A program made the translations under genes and the position numbers. From Candidatus Saccharibacteria bacterium (lineage in GTDB: Bacteria > Patescibacteriota > Saccharimonadia > Saccharimonadales > Saccharimonadaceae): a DNA stretch of 64,000 nucleotides. Below, in pieces: positions 45,790 to 54,044 of this stretch (position 1 is the stretch's first letter; every line of letters starts with the position of its first letter). The stretch covers positions 620,001-684,000 of the forward strand of contig CP064991.1 of the NCBI GenBank assembly GCA_016699895.1, read 5' to 3'. The notes below the pieces were generated by a model that saw only the letters and a program-made list of their open reading frames with translations, had not been told where the DNA came from and ran no database searches.

Positions 45790-46598
45790 TATAGACCAAT
45801 TATAGCAAAGACTTCGTCCGCGTTTTCGATCGGCGCCAGGTGACCACCCGGCACGGAGTTAATAGTTGCCGAGCGGAAAACTTTTTGCATCTGCGCGGCA
45901 GTCCTCTCGTCGGCGACTTTATCGGCTAGTCCAATAATTACCATGTCGGGATCGATGCCTCGAAATATATCTTCTTGGTTGCTCATTAGCGCCAGACGAG
46001 CTTGATAACGACGCTGTTTGACCGTTGCTGCTCGACTGACTTTTGATAAAAATACGACTAGATCAATCGTCTGTTTAGTCCTAATGTGTAATAATTTCAC
46101 ACCACGTGCAACTGAAAAAGGAAATGAGTTATAAAGGGCAACAGCTAGCCTAGTTTTGAACAAAAAATCACCGAGTCTGGACATGTGGGTATAGAACTTG
46201 CTAGCGGTCGGAACAGGGCAGATGAAGACCGATTTTATCTGGTTATCTCGGCCAGCGGCATAACATCCGAACGAATGAGTAACAATGAGTGCCGGTCGAC
46301 CATAGCGTTGAGCTACTTGATCGACAACCTGGCTGAACCAACGCCGAATCGTCGTTATATCTGCCGCACCATTCCGCGGTATGTCAGTTTCGCCATGACC
46401 TACCAGATCTACCAGAATCGGTCGGTAGTTTTGCGCTGCGTGAGCAAGTGGCACTAGGCCGTGATGATCGCCGTTGATACCGTGTAGGAATATGGCGACT
46501 GGCTTGCCATTATCTGGACTAGCAAAAATCGCCGTTTTGATACCATGCACGCTAATGAACGTTTTCTCTAGATGGCGTGTCCACTCGTTCAGCATCAT
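45789..46598 (-). CDS. alpha/beta hydrolase
   Basis: 269 aa. Oxyanion HGINGD, nucleophile elbow VTHSFGCYA (H-S-F-G, with the glycine pattern relaxed), the catalytic Asp region VIIGLADKVAD and the late His in VPGGHLAPIE give an ordered triad. Substrate unknown. First gene of an operon with the GT4 downstream. Leaderless: minus-strand TATAAT (46610-46605) six bases before the first of two ATGs. Confidence 0.82.
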   Translation of the reverse strand: MMLNEWTRHLEKTFISVHGIKTAIFASPDNGKPVAIFLHGINGDHHGLVPLAHAAQNYRPILVDLVGHGETDIPRNGAADITTIRRWFSQVVDQVAQRYGRPALIVTHSFGCYAAGRDNQIKSVFICPVPTASKFYTHMSRLGDFLFKTRLAVALYNSFPFSVARGVKLLHIRTKQTIDLVVFLSKVSRAATVKQRRYQARLALMSNQEDIFRGIDPDMVIIGLADKVADERTAAQMQKVFRSATINSVPGGHLAPIENADEVFAIIGL

Positions 46599-46637
46599 CT
46601 GTAAATTATATCATCATGCTATAATTATCTGTATACT

Positions 46638-47159
46638 ATGGCAAAGAAAGTTACCAGACGCGGACATAGAACCACGGGATCAAAATCCAACGGGGCAATT
46701 GTTAATCGTCGCGCCAGATTTGACTACGAGCTAGGTGATACTGTCACCGTCGGGTTAGAGCTGACCGGCGCTGAAACCAAAGCAGCTAGGCTCGGCCACA
46801 TCCAATTACGCGGTTCCTACGTTGTGCCGAAAATAAATATCGCGAACCAACGTGCCGAACTTTTTTTGATCAATGCCTCGTTTTCACTCGCCACCAACGT
46901 GCCGAAACACTCTAGTCGAGAAGCTAGCATCGTTGATACTCGCGCCCGCAAAGTGTTAGCCAAACGCCGCGAGATCGATCAACTAGTCGCCGCTCGCAAT
47001 AATGGATCAACGATCATTCCGACCAAACTACTGACCACCGGTAGGTACATAAAACTTGTCATTGCCCTAGGTAAAGGTAAAAAGAAATACGACAAGCGCG
47101 AAACCATCAAACGCCGTGACCTCCAGCGCGAAAACGCCAAACTGCTCAAAAAGATATAG
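46638..47159 (+). CDS. smpB: SsrA-binding protein SmpB
   Basis: Delivers tmRNA to stalled ribosomes. Core motifs: NRRARFDYELGDT, GLELTGAETKAARLGHIQLRGSYV, IDTRARKVLAKRREIDQL, KLVIALGKGKKKYDKRETIKRRD. 173 aa, with a basic N-terminal extension of about 22 residues. The presence of SmpB implies an ssrA gene elsewhere. TATAAT (46620-46625) stands 12 bases before the ATG. Confidence 0.93.
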   Translation: MAKKVTRRGHRTTGSKSNGAIVNRRARFDYELGDTVTVGLELTGAETKAARLGHIQLRGSYVVPKINIANQRAELFLINASFSLATNVPKHSSREASIVDTRARKVLAKRREIDQLVAARNNGSTIIPTKLLTTGRYIKLVIALGKGKKKYDKRETIKRRDLQRENAKLLKKI

Positions 47160-47230
47160 AGTTATTACTTTTCCTGAAAATATGCTAAAATAAGGCTACC
47201 ATTAAACATAATTTCATAAGGAGAAATTTA

Positions 47231-47824
47231 ATGTCTGATCAACCACCTGTCAAAGAAAACAATCCGCCGGAGGTTAACGCACAGCCAGTGCAACAGCCAG
47301 TGATGGTTCAGCCAGGCCAGCCCGGCGTCCAGGTACAATATGTTGTCCAGGAAAAATCACTCGTCGGTGTTGGCGGTTGGTTGATTTTCTGGCTCATCGT
47401 CCTCGGTATCTATGCACTTTACGGCGTGATATTCACCTTTATCTGGATCTCAGCCCTCGTGAGCGGCTCGTCAGATGCTAACTTGATTGTTGCCACTATC
47501 TTTACGCCGCTGATTGCCGCCAGCTTCATCGCAACTATCGTACTCATCACCTTGCAAAAGAAACTTGGTAAATTGCTAGCCTGGGTTTCATTCGGCACAG
47601 TCGCACTATTTGTGACTGTCATGGGTATCGTTGCAATGGTACGCGAGTATTGTACATCATCATACTCATACTATTCATACTCGTATTCGTCAAGCTGTTC
47701 ACACATGGAAGCCTCTGGCATCGTCATGGTCATCGGTTTGATCATCACTGCTTGGGTTGGTGCCGGTTTGGTATCGCTCTACTTCCTAAAGAGCAAGCGC
47801 GTCGCCCTCACGCTCACCAAATAG
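47231..47824 (+). CDS. small polytopic membrane protein (DUF2569-like start)
   Basis: 197 aa. A Pro/Gln-rich cytoplasmic N-terminus (residues 1-45), then VGVGGWLIFWLIVLGIYALY typical of DUF2569/GGWL proteins, and four TMs in total. The loop between TM3 and TM4 is an unusual Ser/Tyr repeat (residues about 142-157) encoded by imperfect TCATAC/TATTC repeats. Clear Shine-Dalgarno (AAGGAG) and extended -10 (TGcTAAAAT). Function unknown. Confidence 0.7.
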   Translation: MSDQPPVKENNPPEVNAQPVQQPVMVQPGQPGVQVQYVVQEKSLVGVGGWLIFWLIVLGIYALYGVIFTFIWISALVSGSSDANLIVATIFTPLIAASFIATIVLITLQKKLGKLLAWVSFGTVALFVTVMGIVAMVREYCTSSYSYYSYSYSSSCSHMEASGIVMVIGLIITAWVGAGLVSLYFLKSKRVALTLTK

Positions 47825-47841
47825 TAACTGCGTTCGTATCG

Positions 47842-47876
47842 AAAATGCCATCCTCGCATAGAGGGTGGCATTTTTT
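47842..47876 (+). terminator. rho-independent terminator
   Basis: AAAATGCCA (47842-47850) pairs with TGGCATTTT (47866-47874), with an inner TCCTC/GAGGG; six T residues at 47871-47876. Confidence 0.85.
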
Positions 47877-47893
47877 AGTGATACAATGGAAAT

Positions 47894-48708
47894 ATGCGAA
47901 TTTTCTCTTGGAATGTGAACGGTCTCAGGTCTATTTTGAAAAAGAGGAGCTACAGGCGTTCCTAGACGCCGAACAGCCAGATATTATCTGTTTACAGGAA
48001 ATCAAAGCGAGTAGCGGACAGGCGAGTATTGATCTAGCGGATTACCAGATATTCACGAACAGCGCCGAACGCCCTGGCTATAGCGGCACAGCGATTTTGG
48101 TGCGCAAGTTCCTGTCCGATCTCCAGCCGATCAATGTCCTCTACGATCTGCCAAACAAAATCGCCAACCGCTACAATCTCGACGATGATACTTTTGGCAA
48201 CCCAAATACCGAGGGACGCGTGTTAACGATCGAGCTACCGGAGTTCTTTTTGACGACTGTTTACACCCCGAATAGCAAAAATGATTTGTCTCGGCTAAAA
48301 CTACGCTCACACCAATGGGATCCAGCTTTTCGCGATTACGTGGTTGGTCTGCGCCAACATAAACCGGTCGTGTTCTGCGGCGATCTGAACGTGGCACATA
48401 CCGAAATTGACCTAGCCAGACCAGTCGAAAACGAAGGCAAACACGGCTACACCCGCGAGGAGCGCCTCGGCTTTGATGCCTTGCTCGAAGCCGGTTTTAT
48501 CGATAGCTTTAGAGCTGTGAAGGGCGACATCACCGAGGCTTACACCTGGTGGACACATTGGGCAAAGGCTCGCGAGCGCAACGTCGGCTGGCGTATCGAT
48601 TATTTCTTGGTTGACGAATCGCTCCGATCTAATCTGTCGGACGCCGCTATTTATCCGCACCAAATGGGCAGTGATCACTGTCCGGTATCGGTCACTCTGG
48701 AGTTTTAA
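47894..48708 (+). CDS. xth: exodeoxyribonuclease III (AP endonuclease), frameshifted after residue 17
   Basis: Base-excision repair AP endonuclease/3' exonuclease. Residues 1-17 (MRIFSWNVNGLRSILKK) are in the frame starting at the ATG 47894, which soon reaches a stop. The rest, EELQAFLDAEQPDIICLQE through the catalytic CGDLNVAH and GSDHCPV, lies in the frame one base back, open to 48708. One missing A in the run 47939-47943 (five instead of six) restores a 271-aa protein. A leaderless promoter, TACAAT (47882-47887), six bases before the ATG, confirms the N-terminus. A -1 ribosomal shift at AAA-AAG is the alternative. TAATG overlap with the next gene. Confidence 0.88.
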
Positions 48709-49511
48709 TGGATAGCAGTTTTTGGCAAAAACAAGATCGATCTACGCCGTTATTTCCCGACGTCGCCTGGAGTAAACCGGAACGACGCGATCTAGCCGGC
48801 AAACTAGCTATCATCGGCGGCAATAGTCAGGTGTTTGTGGCTGTAGCCGCCGCTCGGCAAACCGCTTTTCAGATTGGTGCCGGCGAAGTTAAGGTTATCA
48901 TGCCAGAATCGCTAAAAAAAACGCTCCCGTCGTCATTTACAAATCAATTATCAGATGTAATATTTTCAGCAGCCGGTCCGAGCGGCGGGTTTGCCGCGGC
49001 CGCGTTACACGATTGGCTCGCCGCTGCCAACTGGGCTAATGTCGTGCTATTCATTGGTGATAGCGGCGCCAACTCCGAGACTGCATCGCTCGTGGAAACT
49101 TTCCTCGACCACGATCAGACAACCTCGGTTGTCATTACGCGCGATGCGGTTGATCTAATCAAGCACTCCGCCGAGAGTATCCTGCGCCGCGAGCCGACTC
49201 ATCTGGTTGTCAGTTTTAGCCAACTCCAAAAGCTATTCCGATCGGTTTACTATCCAAAAGTCCTGACCTTTAACCAAGGCGTTAAACAAATCGCCGAAAC
49301 GCTCCATAAATTCACCATTTCGTATCCGGCGACAATTTCATTGTGGCACGCGGATCATCTGTTTGTCGCCAAAAATGGCGATGTTATCACCACCGAGTTT
49401 ACCGCGCCGCTACGCGTCTGGAGCGGGGAAGTCGCCACCAAAATCGCCGTCTGGCAGATCTGGCAATCCGACCCCTTGCGAGCCACCGCGACGAGCTGGC
49501 TAGATAGCTAG
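48708..49511 (+). CDS. NnrD-like (ADP-dependent NAD(P)H-hydrate dehydratase) ribokinase-fold protein, diverged
   Basis: 267 aa. The N-terminal stretch LAGKLAIIGGNSQVFVAVAAARQTAFQIGAGEVKVIMPESL closely follows the pattern of the YjeF C-terminal domain (metabolite repair of NADH hydrate). Later motifs are weak: the usual GTGD nucleotide/catalytic motif is not visible, only GEVATKIAVW near the end. It may be a pseudo-enzyme or specialised kinase. Coupled to xth by a TAATG overlap. Confidence 0.55.
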   Translation: MDSSFWQKQDRSTPLFPDVAWSKPERRDLAGKLAIIGGNSQVFVAVAAARQTAFQIGAGEVKVIMPESLKKTLPSSFTNQLSDVIFSAAGPSGGFAAAALHDWLAAANWANVVLFIGDSGANSETASLVETFLDHDQTTSVVITRDAVDLIKHSAESILRREPTHLVVSFSQLQKLFRSVYYPKVLTFNQGVKQIAETLHKFTISYPATISLWHADHLFVAKNGDVITTEFTAPLRVWSGEVATKIAVWQIWQSDPLRATATSWLDS

Positions 49512-49542
49512 AGAAATATCAAAACTCTCGAGTGCCAAAACA

Positions 49543-49827
49543 CTAGCGGACTACTGCGCAGCCCGATATGACATCTGGATCGTTGATATCTAGCTCGGGA
49601 TTATCACGTACAGCTTGCTCTCGACAAGCCTGTGATCGTGCATTATCCTTATCAATAGTTTCCTGGGTATAACATTGTCCAGTCGGTGCAATAAATTTAC
49701 ACTGACTCCTCCCAACTATCCACAAAACAGCAACTATACTCGCCACTAGTACGACGGCAACAATCGCAATTAGCCACCAGCGTGGGGACTTTTTTGACGA
49801 TTTCGTTTCATTTTTAGATTTATTCAT
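49543..49827 (-). CDS. small membrane-anchored protein of unknown function
   Basis: 94 aa. Charged N-terminus, one TM (residues about 17-38), and an outside domain with four Cys (Cys43, Cys52, Cys69, Cys90) that could form two disulphides. No family recognised. Confidence 0.6.
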   Translation of the reverse strand: MNKSKNETKSSKKSPRWWLIAIVAVVLVASIVAVLWIVGRSQCKFIAPTGQCYTQETIDKDNARSQACREQAVRDNPELDINDPDVISGCAVVR

Positions 49828-49869
49828 AACCGTTAGTATAGCACAGATCAGACAGTTGCAATAGATTGT

Positions 49870-51108
49870 TTAAGCTTTATTTGACTTCTCGACGAAGGTC
49901 AGGGCAAAGCCAGTTTTACCAGCGCGACCAGCACGACCAATACGGTGAACGTAGTCAGCATAGGTCTGCGGCTCGGCATAGTTGATCACGTGTGTAATAT
50001 CCGACACATCGATGCCGCGTGCCGCCACGTCGGTCGCCACCAAAACATTGGTAGTATTCGATTTGAATTCGCGCAGCGTGCGGCTCCTGGCACCCTGGGT
50101 TTTGCCACCATGGATCGATCCAGCGGCGAAACCGCGATCGACGAGGGTTTGCCCCAAACGATCTGCGCCGTATTTGGTCTCATGAAAAATCAAAACCTTC
50201 TTGGCGGCTTCGTCGATCAACAGATCGTGCAGCAAATCGATCTTCTCGGCTTTGTCTTTGTAAAACACCACGTTCTGTTCCACGGTATCGGTCGTCTCGC
50301 CAGATTTCACCGACACAGTAACTGGATCTTTCGTGAATTCGGCGACGAGGGATTTAACTTTGGCATCGAGTGTCGCAGAGAAAAAGAAGCTCTGTCGGTC
50401 ATCGGCTAGCTCACCGAGAATCATGCGCATATCGTTGACGAATCCCATGTCGAGCATGCGATCAAATTCGTCTAACACGATCATATTAACGTTCGATAGA
50501 TCGAGTGTACCGCGCTGGAGATGATCCTTGACGCGACCCGGCGTACCAATGATAATTTCTGGATTGTCCTTTAGTGCCATAAACTGCGGACGCATATTGA
50601 CACCACCAATCAATGTTGCACCGAATAATCCGGAGCCTTTGCCGATGCTCTTCATTTCAATCTCAATCTGTTCGGCTAGTTCGCGGGTCGGCGCTAGCAC
50701 CAGCGCTCTCGAACCCGGCTCGTTCATTAGGCGATTTATAACCGGAATGGCAAATGCTAGCGTCTTGCCGGTACCGGTATTGGCGATACCGACGATATCG
50801 TTGCCAGCTAGAGCCACCGGGATCGACTGATCCTGAATCGGCGATGGTGTGACGATGCCTTTTTTCTCTATATTCTGTTTCAACAGGGGATTAACCTCGA
50901 AATCAGCAAAAGTATGTTCAGGCTGATAAACTTCATCGGCCTGAACAGCACTGGCTGGTTTAATATAGCGTGAATAGTGGATCGATTCGCCAGCTTTTTT
51001 CGACTTGCCGGCAAAATTACGACGATTATTATTCGGGCCGAACGATTTGCGGCCGCCATAGCTATGCGCGCGGGCAGGGCCGCGACGATTACGATTTTGA
51101 TAAGACAT
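49870..51108 (-). CDS. DEAD-box ATP-dependent RNA helicase with DEFD motif II
   Basis: 412 aa from the ATG at 51108 (AAAGGA Shine-Dalgarno nine bases upstream). The N-terminal 65 residues are Arg/Gly/Asn-rich, a likely RNA-binding tail. Helicase motifs: Q motif (TPSPIQDQSIP), I ANTGTGKT, Ia PTRELAEQI, TPGR, II as DEFD rather than DEAD, III SAT, V ARGIDVSD, VI HRIGRAGRAGKTG. Such enzymes unwind short RNA duplexes in ribosome assembly, cold adaptation or decay. Confidence 0.92.
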   Translation of the reverse strand: MSYQNRNRRGPARAHSYGGRKSFGPNNNRRNFAGKSKKAGESIHYSRYIKPASAVQADEVYQPEHTFADFEVNPLLKQNIEKKGIVTPSPIQDQSIPVALAGNDIVGIANTGTGKTLAFAIPVINRLMNEPGSRALVLAPTRELAEQIEIEMKSIGKGSGLFGATLIGGVNMRPQFMALKDNPEIIIGTPGRVKDHLQRGTLDLSNVNMIVLDEFDRMLDMGFVNDMRMILGELADDRQSFFFSATLDAKVKSLVAEFTKDPVTVSVKSGETTDTVEQNVVFYKDKAEKIDLLHDLLIDEAAKKVLIFHETKYGADRLGQTLVDRGFAAGSIHGGKTQGARSRTLREFKSNTTNVLVATDVAARGIDVSDITHVINYAEPQTYADYVHRIGRAGRAGKTGFALTFVEKSNKA

Positions 51109-51273
51109 TTTTATCCTTTCGGTAGGTTTACTTTGTGCGAAGAATGAAATCAGCACAATGCGAACCGAGCGAAATCATAAATCAACCTAACCATTATAGC
51201 ACAATATATCTAAAAAGTCAATGTCTGAGAATTAGGTCTTTATTTATTACATGTATTATGAGACAATAAAGTA

Positions 51274-51396
51274 GTCCAATCACAGAATAACTGACTCATT
51301 TTCGAGTATTTAGACCGAGAAATCGGGCATCTACTTGAAAACAGTCGGTCTAGAATCGTTCTGTGGTTGGACACCTAGAGTAGGTGTCCGTTTTTT
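51274..51396 (+). ncRNA. small structured RNA or attenuator with intrinsic terminator
   Basis: A 14-bp closing helix, GTCCAATCACAGAA (51274-51287) with TTCTGTGGTTGGAC (51359-51372, one G-U), encloses TAGACCGA/TCGGTCTA (51311-51318 / 51345-51352). The terminator hairpin GGACACCT/AGGTGTCC (51369-51376 / 51382-51389) with T6 uses the same GGAC (51369-51372) as the closing helix, so the two can compete. It stands 27 bases before the first gene of the AT-rich island. It could be a switch for that gene or an independent sRNA. TATTAT at 51254-51259 is a possible -10. Confidence 0.55.
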
Positions 51397-51422
51397 ATTA
51401 ACAAGAAAGGAAGGTTGCGGAA

Positions 51423-52119
51423 ATGATTGATCTGCTATTAAATATCGGGGGTCGTTATTGGAATGCTAGCTGGAATTCTATTCATTACTAATATATTGAT
51501 TACGATTTTATTTCAAATTCCACTTAAAGAAACTGCGTCAATCAAAATTATCAATGGTATTAATTGGATGCCGCAAATTAGACGGCTAATATTAGCTGCT
51601 GTTGTTATGGTTGGTTTGGCAATAATTCCATCTGTCGGAATAAAAAATAGGATTGTTGTTCGCATTTTTTGGTACTATCAGGCTTGTAATGAGAAAGGAT
51701 CAGCGAAATACTATCTATTTAGATCTTGTTGACAAGAGTATCACTCAAGATGAACGTTATACCATAAATGATTCCTATAACTGGGAAGGCTTCGTCGATG
51801 TTATCCAACTTATTGACAGTTCATCCAAGTATAAGAAACTACTAGAGAAAAATCTTGCGATTATAACTCAACAGATTTCCGATACTAACCAGCTCGCAGC
51901 TGCCTATTGCCTTACTGTTCCGTCGCAAATCCATAACGTCTCCAATCTGATAGAACTGAATGAAATATTGAGAGACGAAATGCTACGTTCACCAGCATCG
52001 GAATGGGGAGAAATGGAGGAAAGAGAGTCTGCATTGCAAGAAGGATTATTCAACAAGATACTTGATGAGAAAAGTCATTTGAAGAGATAGAATCACAACT
52101 TAATTCTTATCATGAATAG
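51423..52119 (+). pseudogene. membrane protein of unknown function, broken by three apparent +1 insertions
   Basis: From ATG 51423 (GGAAGG Shine-Dalgarno) the product can be followed through three frames. Removing one G from GGGGG (51447-51451), one A from AAAAAA (51642-51647) and one A from AAAA (52070-52073) yields a single protein of about 231 aa: two or three N-terminal TMs (LLLNIGVVIGMLAGILFITN, LILAAVVMVGLAIIPSVG, LLFAFFGTIRLVM) and a soluble acidic helical domain ending EEIESQLNSYHE. The restored stop (52117-52119) overlaps the next gene's ATG (52112), as expected of coupled genes. Base composition is much more AT-rich than its neighbours. No family recognised. Confidence 0.6.
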
Positions 52120-52596
52120 AATAATCTTTAACATAAAACCAGAGTTACGTAAAATAGACTGCGCCTTGAAAAACACAGTCTGGTCTAATTATAAGGAAAA
52201 TAAAGTTCTGGACAGGATATCTAGTCAGCTGAGCACTAATATATCTGGAATAATTGAGAGATACTATGTAACTAAATCAGACCTTAAAGTCATACACGAG
52301 TATTTAGACGAACTATGTGATGACATAACAGGGGATAACACCAAGGGTATGAAGATCAATGAGGCTGTTAGCAAGTTCGATAATACCTTACTTCATAATA
52401 TCATTTTCTCTAGTAACGATTCAGAAAAAATACAAAAAGAACTTCCTCACGCTATTTCATTGATAAAGCAACAAACTAATAATACTTACGTTTCAGAAAA
52501 ACGAAAAGGAGAATATCCACTTTGTCGTTGATTATTTCAATAATATCCGTAATTATCGCCATAGTATCTATACTGTTGCCTTCTAATGCGCAATGA
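52112..52596 (+). pseudogene. tail-anchored protein of unknown function, broken by an apparent -1 deletion
   Basis: The frame as given ends at 52531 (139 aa). Adding one A to the AAAAA run at 52497-52501 continues into KTKRRISTLSLIISIIS and VIIAIVSILLPSNAQ, a typical C-terminal TM tail with stop 52594-52596, total about 161 aa. The soluble part is helical and charged. It overlaps the upstream gene and probably works with it. AT-rich; no family recognised. Confidence 0.55.
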
Positions 52597-52619
52597 TATA
52601 CTCGACCAAAAAATAAACC

Positions 52620-52707
52620 TGGTGGGCGAGGAGGGACTTGAACCCTCACGAGCGTAAAGCTCACAAGATTTTGAGTCTAGCGCGTCTACCAATTCCGCCA
52701 CTCGCCC
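52620..52707 (-). tRNA. tRNA-Leu (anticodon CAA)
   Basis: On the minus strand: acceptor GGGCGAG/CTCGCCC, D arm with TTGGTAGACGCG, anticodon loop CTCAAAA (anticodon CAA), a long variable arm (GTGAGC...GCTC) typical of class II tRNAs, T loop TTCAAGT, discriminator A, and an encoded CCA (52622-52620). One T-T mismatch in the anticodon stem. It borders the AT-rich island. Confidence 0.93.
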
Positions 52708-52769
52708 GAAAACTCCATTATTCTACCATAAAGTATCCTGATAAATCAAAAAATGGTAAAATATTAAGC

Positions 52770-54044
52770 ATGAACCCAACCGACCCGTTCAAACCGATTA
52801 CTAATCGCCCGGCGTCCACACCACCACCACGCCCAGATGCCGTGGATGCTAGCCGCAACAGTGTGGCCGATGTAGCTCGTAGTCAAATCGAGCAGATTTT
52901 CGGTCCGGACGGCCGGCCAAACACCACTTTGTCGCACAGCAATCAGCCGATGATTGATCGCCCAGCAAGACCCGTAGTAGCACCGGCCGAACCTAGCCGC
53001 CCCACACCAGTCCCAGTTCAGCCGCCAGCGCAGACAGCAGAATCGAAAAAACCCGCCGAACAGCCAGAACCAGTACAATCCGTAGCCGAGCCGAGATCCA
53101 GCACCAACGAAGCTCACCGCAAATACCATAGCGCCTGGCAGGACTACTATAAAACCTATTACGAACGCTATTATGTCTCAGAGCTAGCCCAGCAAAAACA
53201 GCAATTCGCCGCCGGTCAGGCCTCAATCAAGGATGATTCACCCGATGGTTCATTCACCCAAAAAGAAGCCATCGACGAATTAAAAGGTGACTTGCGCCAC
53301 AAAATTAGCGCCCACGCCAAAAAGGTCCGAAAATCTCGTCATTTTATGCCTGCCGTAGCGGCAGTAGTCGTGTTATTGCTGGCGGCCTTTGTCCAGTACA
53401 ACGGGCTGCTATTCGCCCAGGTTTCCGCCTTTATCAGCCCCGGGTCATCCACTAGCCAAGACATCATTGTTGGCACGGGTGCCGACCAAGAAGTCAGCTC
53501 CGACCCACGCATCATCATCCCAAAAATTAGCGTCAACGCCCCAGTTATCTATGGACTAGACGATCTCAGCGAGAACAGCGCCCAAGAAGCGCTCCAGAGC
53601 GGCGTGATTCATTATCCGATCGCCGGTGCCAATGCGTTGCCAGGACAAAACGGCAACACCGTCATCCTAGGCCACAGCTCGGCGGACTTTTTCGAGCCAG
53701 GTGACTACAAATTTATCTTTGTCCAGCTCAACCGCCTGACGACTGGCGATCTGTTCTATCTCGATTACGAAGGCACACGCTACACGTATCGCGTCAACAA
53801 AACCGAGATCATCAGCCCGACTGACATCGGCAAACTAGCCATTGGCGACGACAAACCCTATGCCACGCTGATTACCTGCGATCCACCAGGTACCGCTAAA
53901 AACCGCCTAGTGGTCTACGGGGAACAGATCTCACCCGATCCGAGCAAGACCACCGAGAGTCAGAGTTCTAACAGCTCAGCTACCGCCGACACCACTATCG
54001 TCGGCAATCCACCAACTTTGTTTGAACAGATCTTTGGCAACTAA
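52770..54044 (+). CDS. sortase (class D/E-like) with long Pro-rich cytoplasmic N-terminus
   Basis: Cysteine transpeptidase of the cell surface. 424 aa: residues 1-190 Pro/Ala/Gln-rich and charged, TM near 193-212 (MPAVAAVVVLLLAAFVQY), then the sortase barrel with PKISVNAPVIYGL, the catalytic His in VILGHSS, Cys in ATLITCDPPG and Arg in KNRLVV. A leaderless promoter, TGgTAAAAT (52757-52762) seven bases before the ATG, sets the start and excludes a longer reading through the tRNA. It shares four bases with the convergent PEGA gene. Confidence 0.9.
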   Translation: MNPTDPFKPITNRPASTPPPRPDAVDASRNSVADVARSQIEQIFGPDGRPNTTLSHSNQPMIDRPARPVVAPAEPSRPTPVPVQPPAQTAESKKPAEQPEPVQSVAEPRSSTNEAHRKYHSAWQDYYKTYYERYYVSELAQQKQQFAAGQASIKDDSPDGSFTQKEAIDELKGDLRHKISAHAKKVRKSRHFMPAVAAVVVLLLAAFVQYNGLLFAQVSAFISPGSSTSQDIIVGTGADQEVSSDPRIIIPKISVNAPVIYGLDDLSENSAQEALQSGVIHYPIAGANALPGQNGNTVILGHSSADFFEPGDYKFIFVQLNRLTTGDLFYLDYEGTRYTYRVNKTEIISPTDIGKLAIGDDKPYATLITCDPPGTAKNRLVVYGEQISPDPSKTTESQSSNSSATADTTIVGNPPTLFEQIFGN

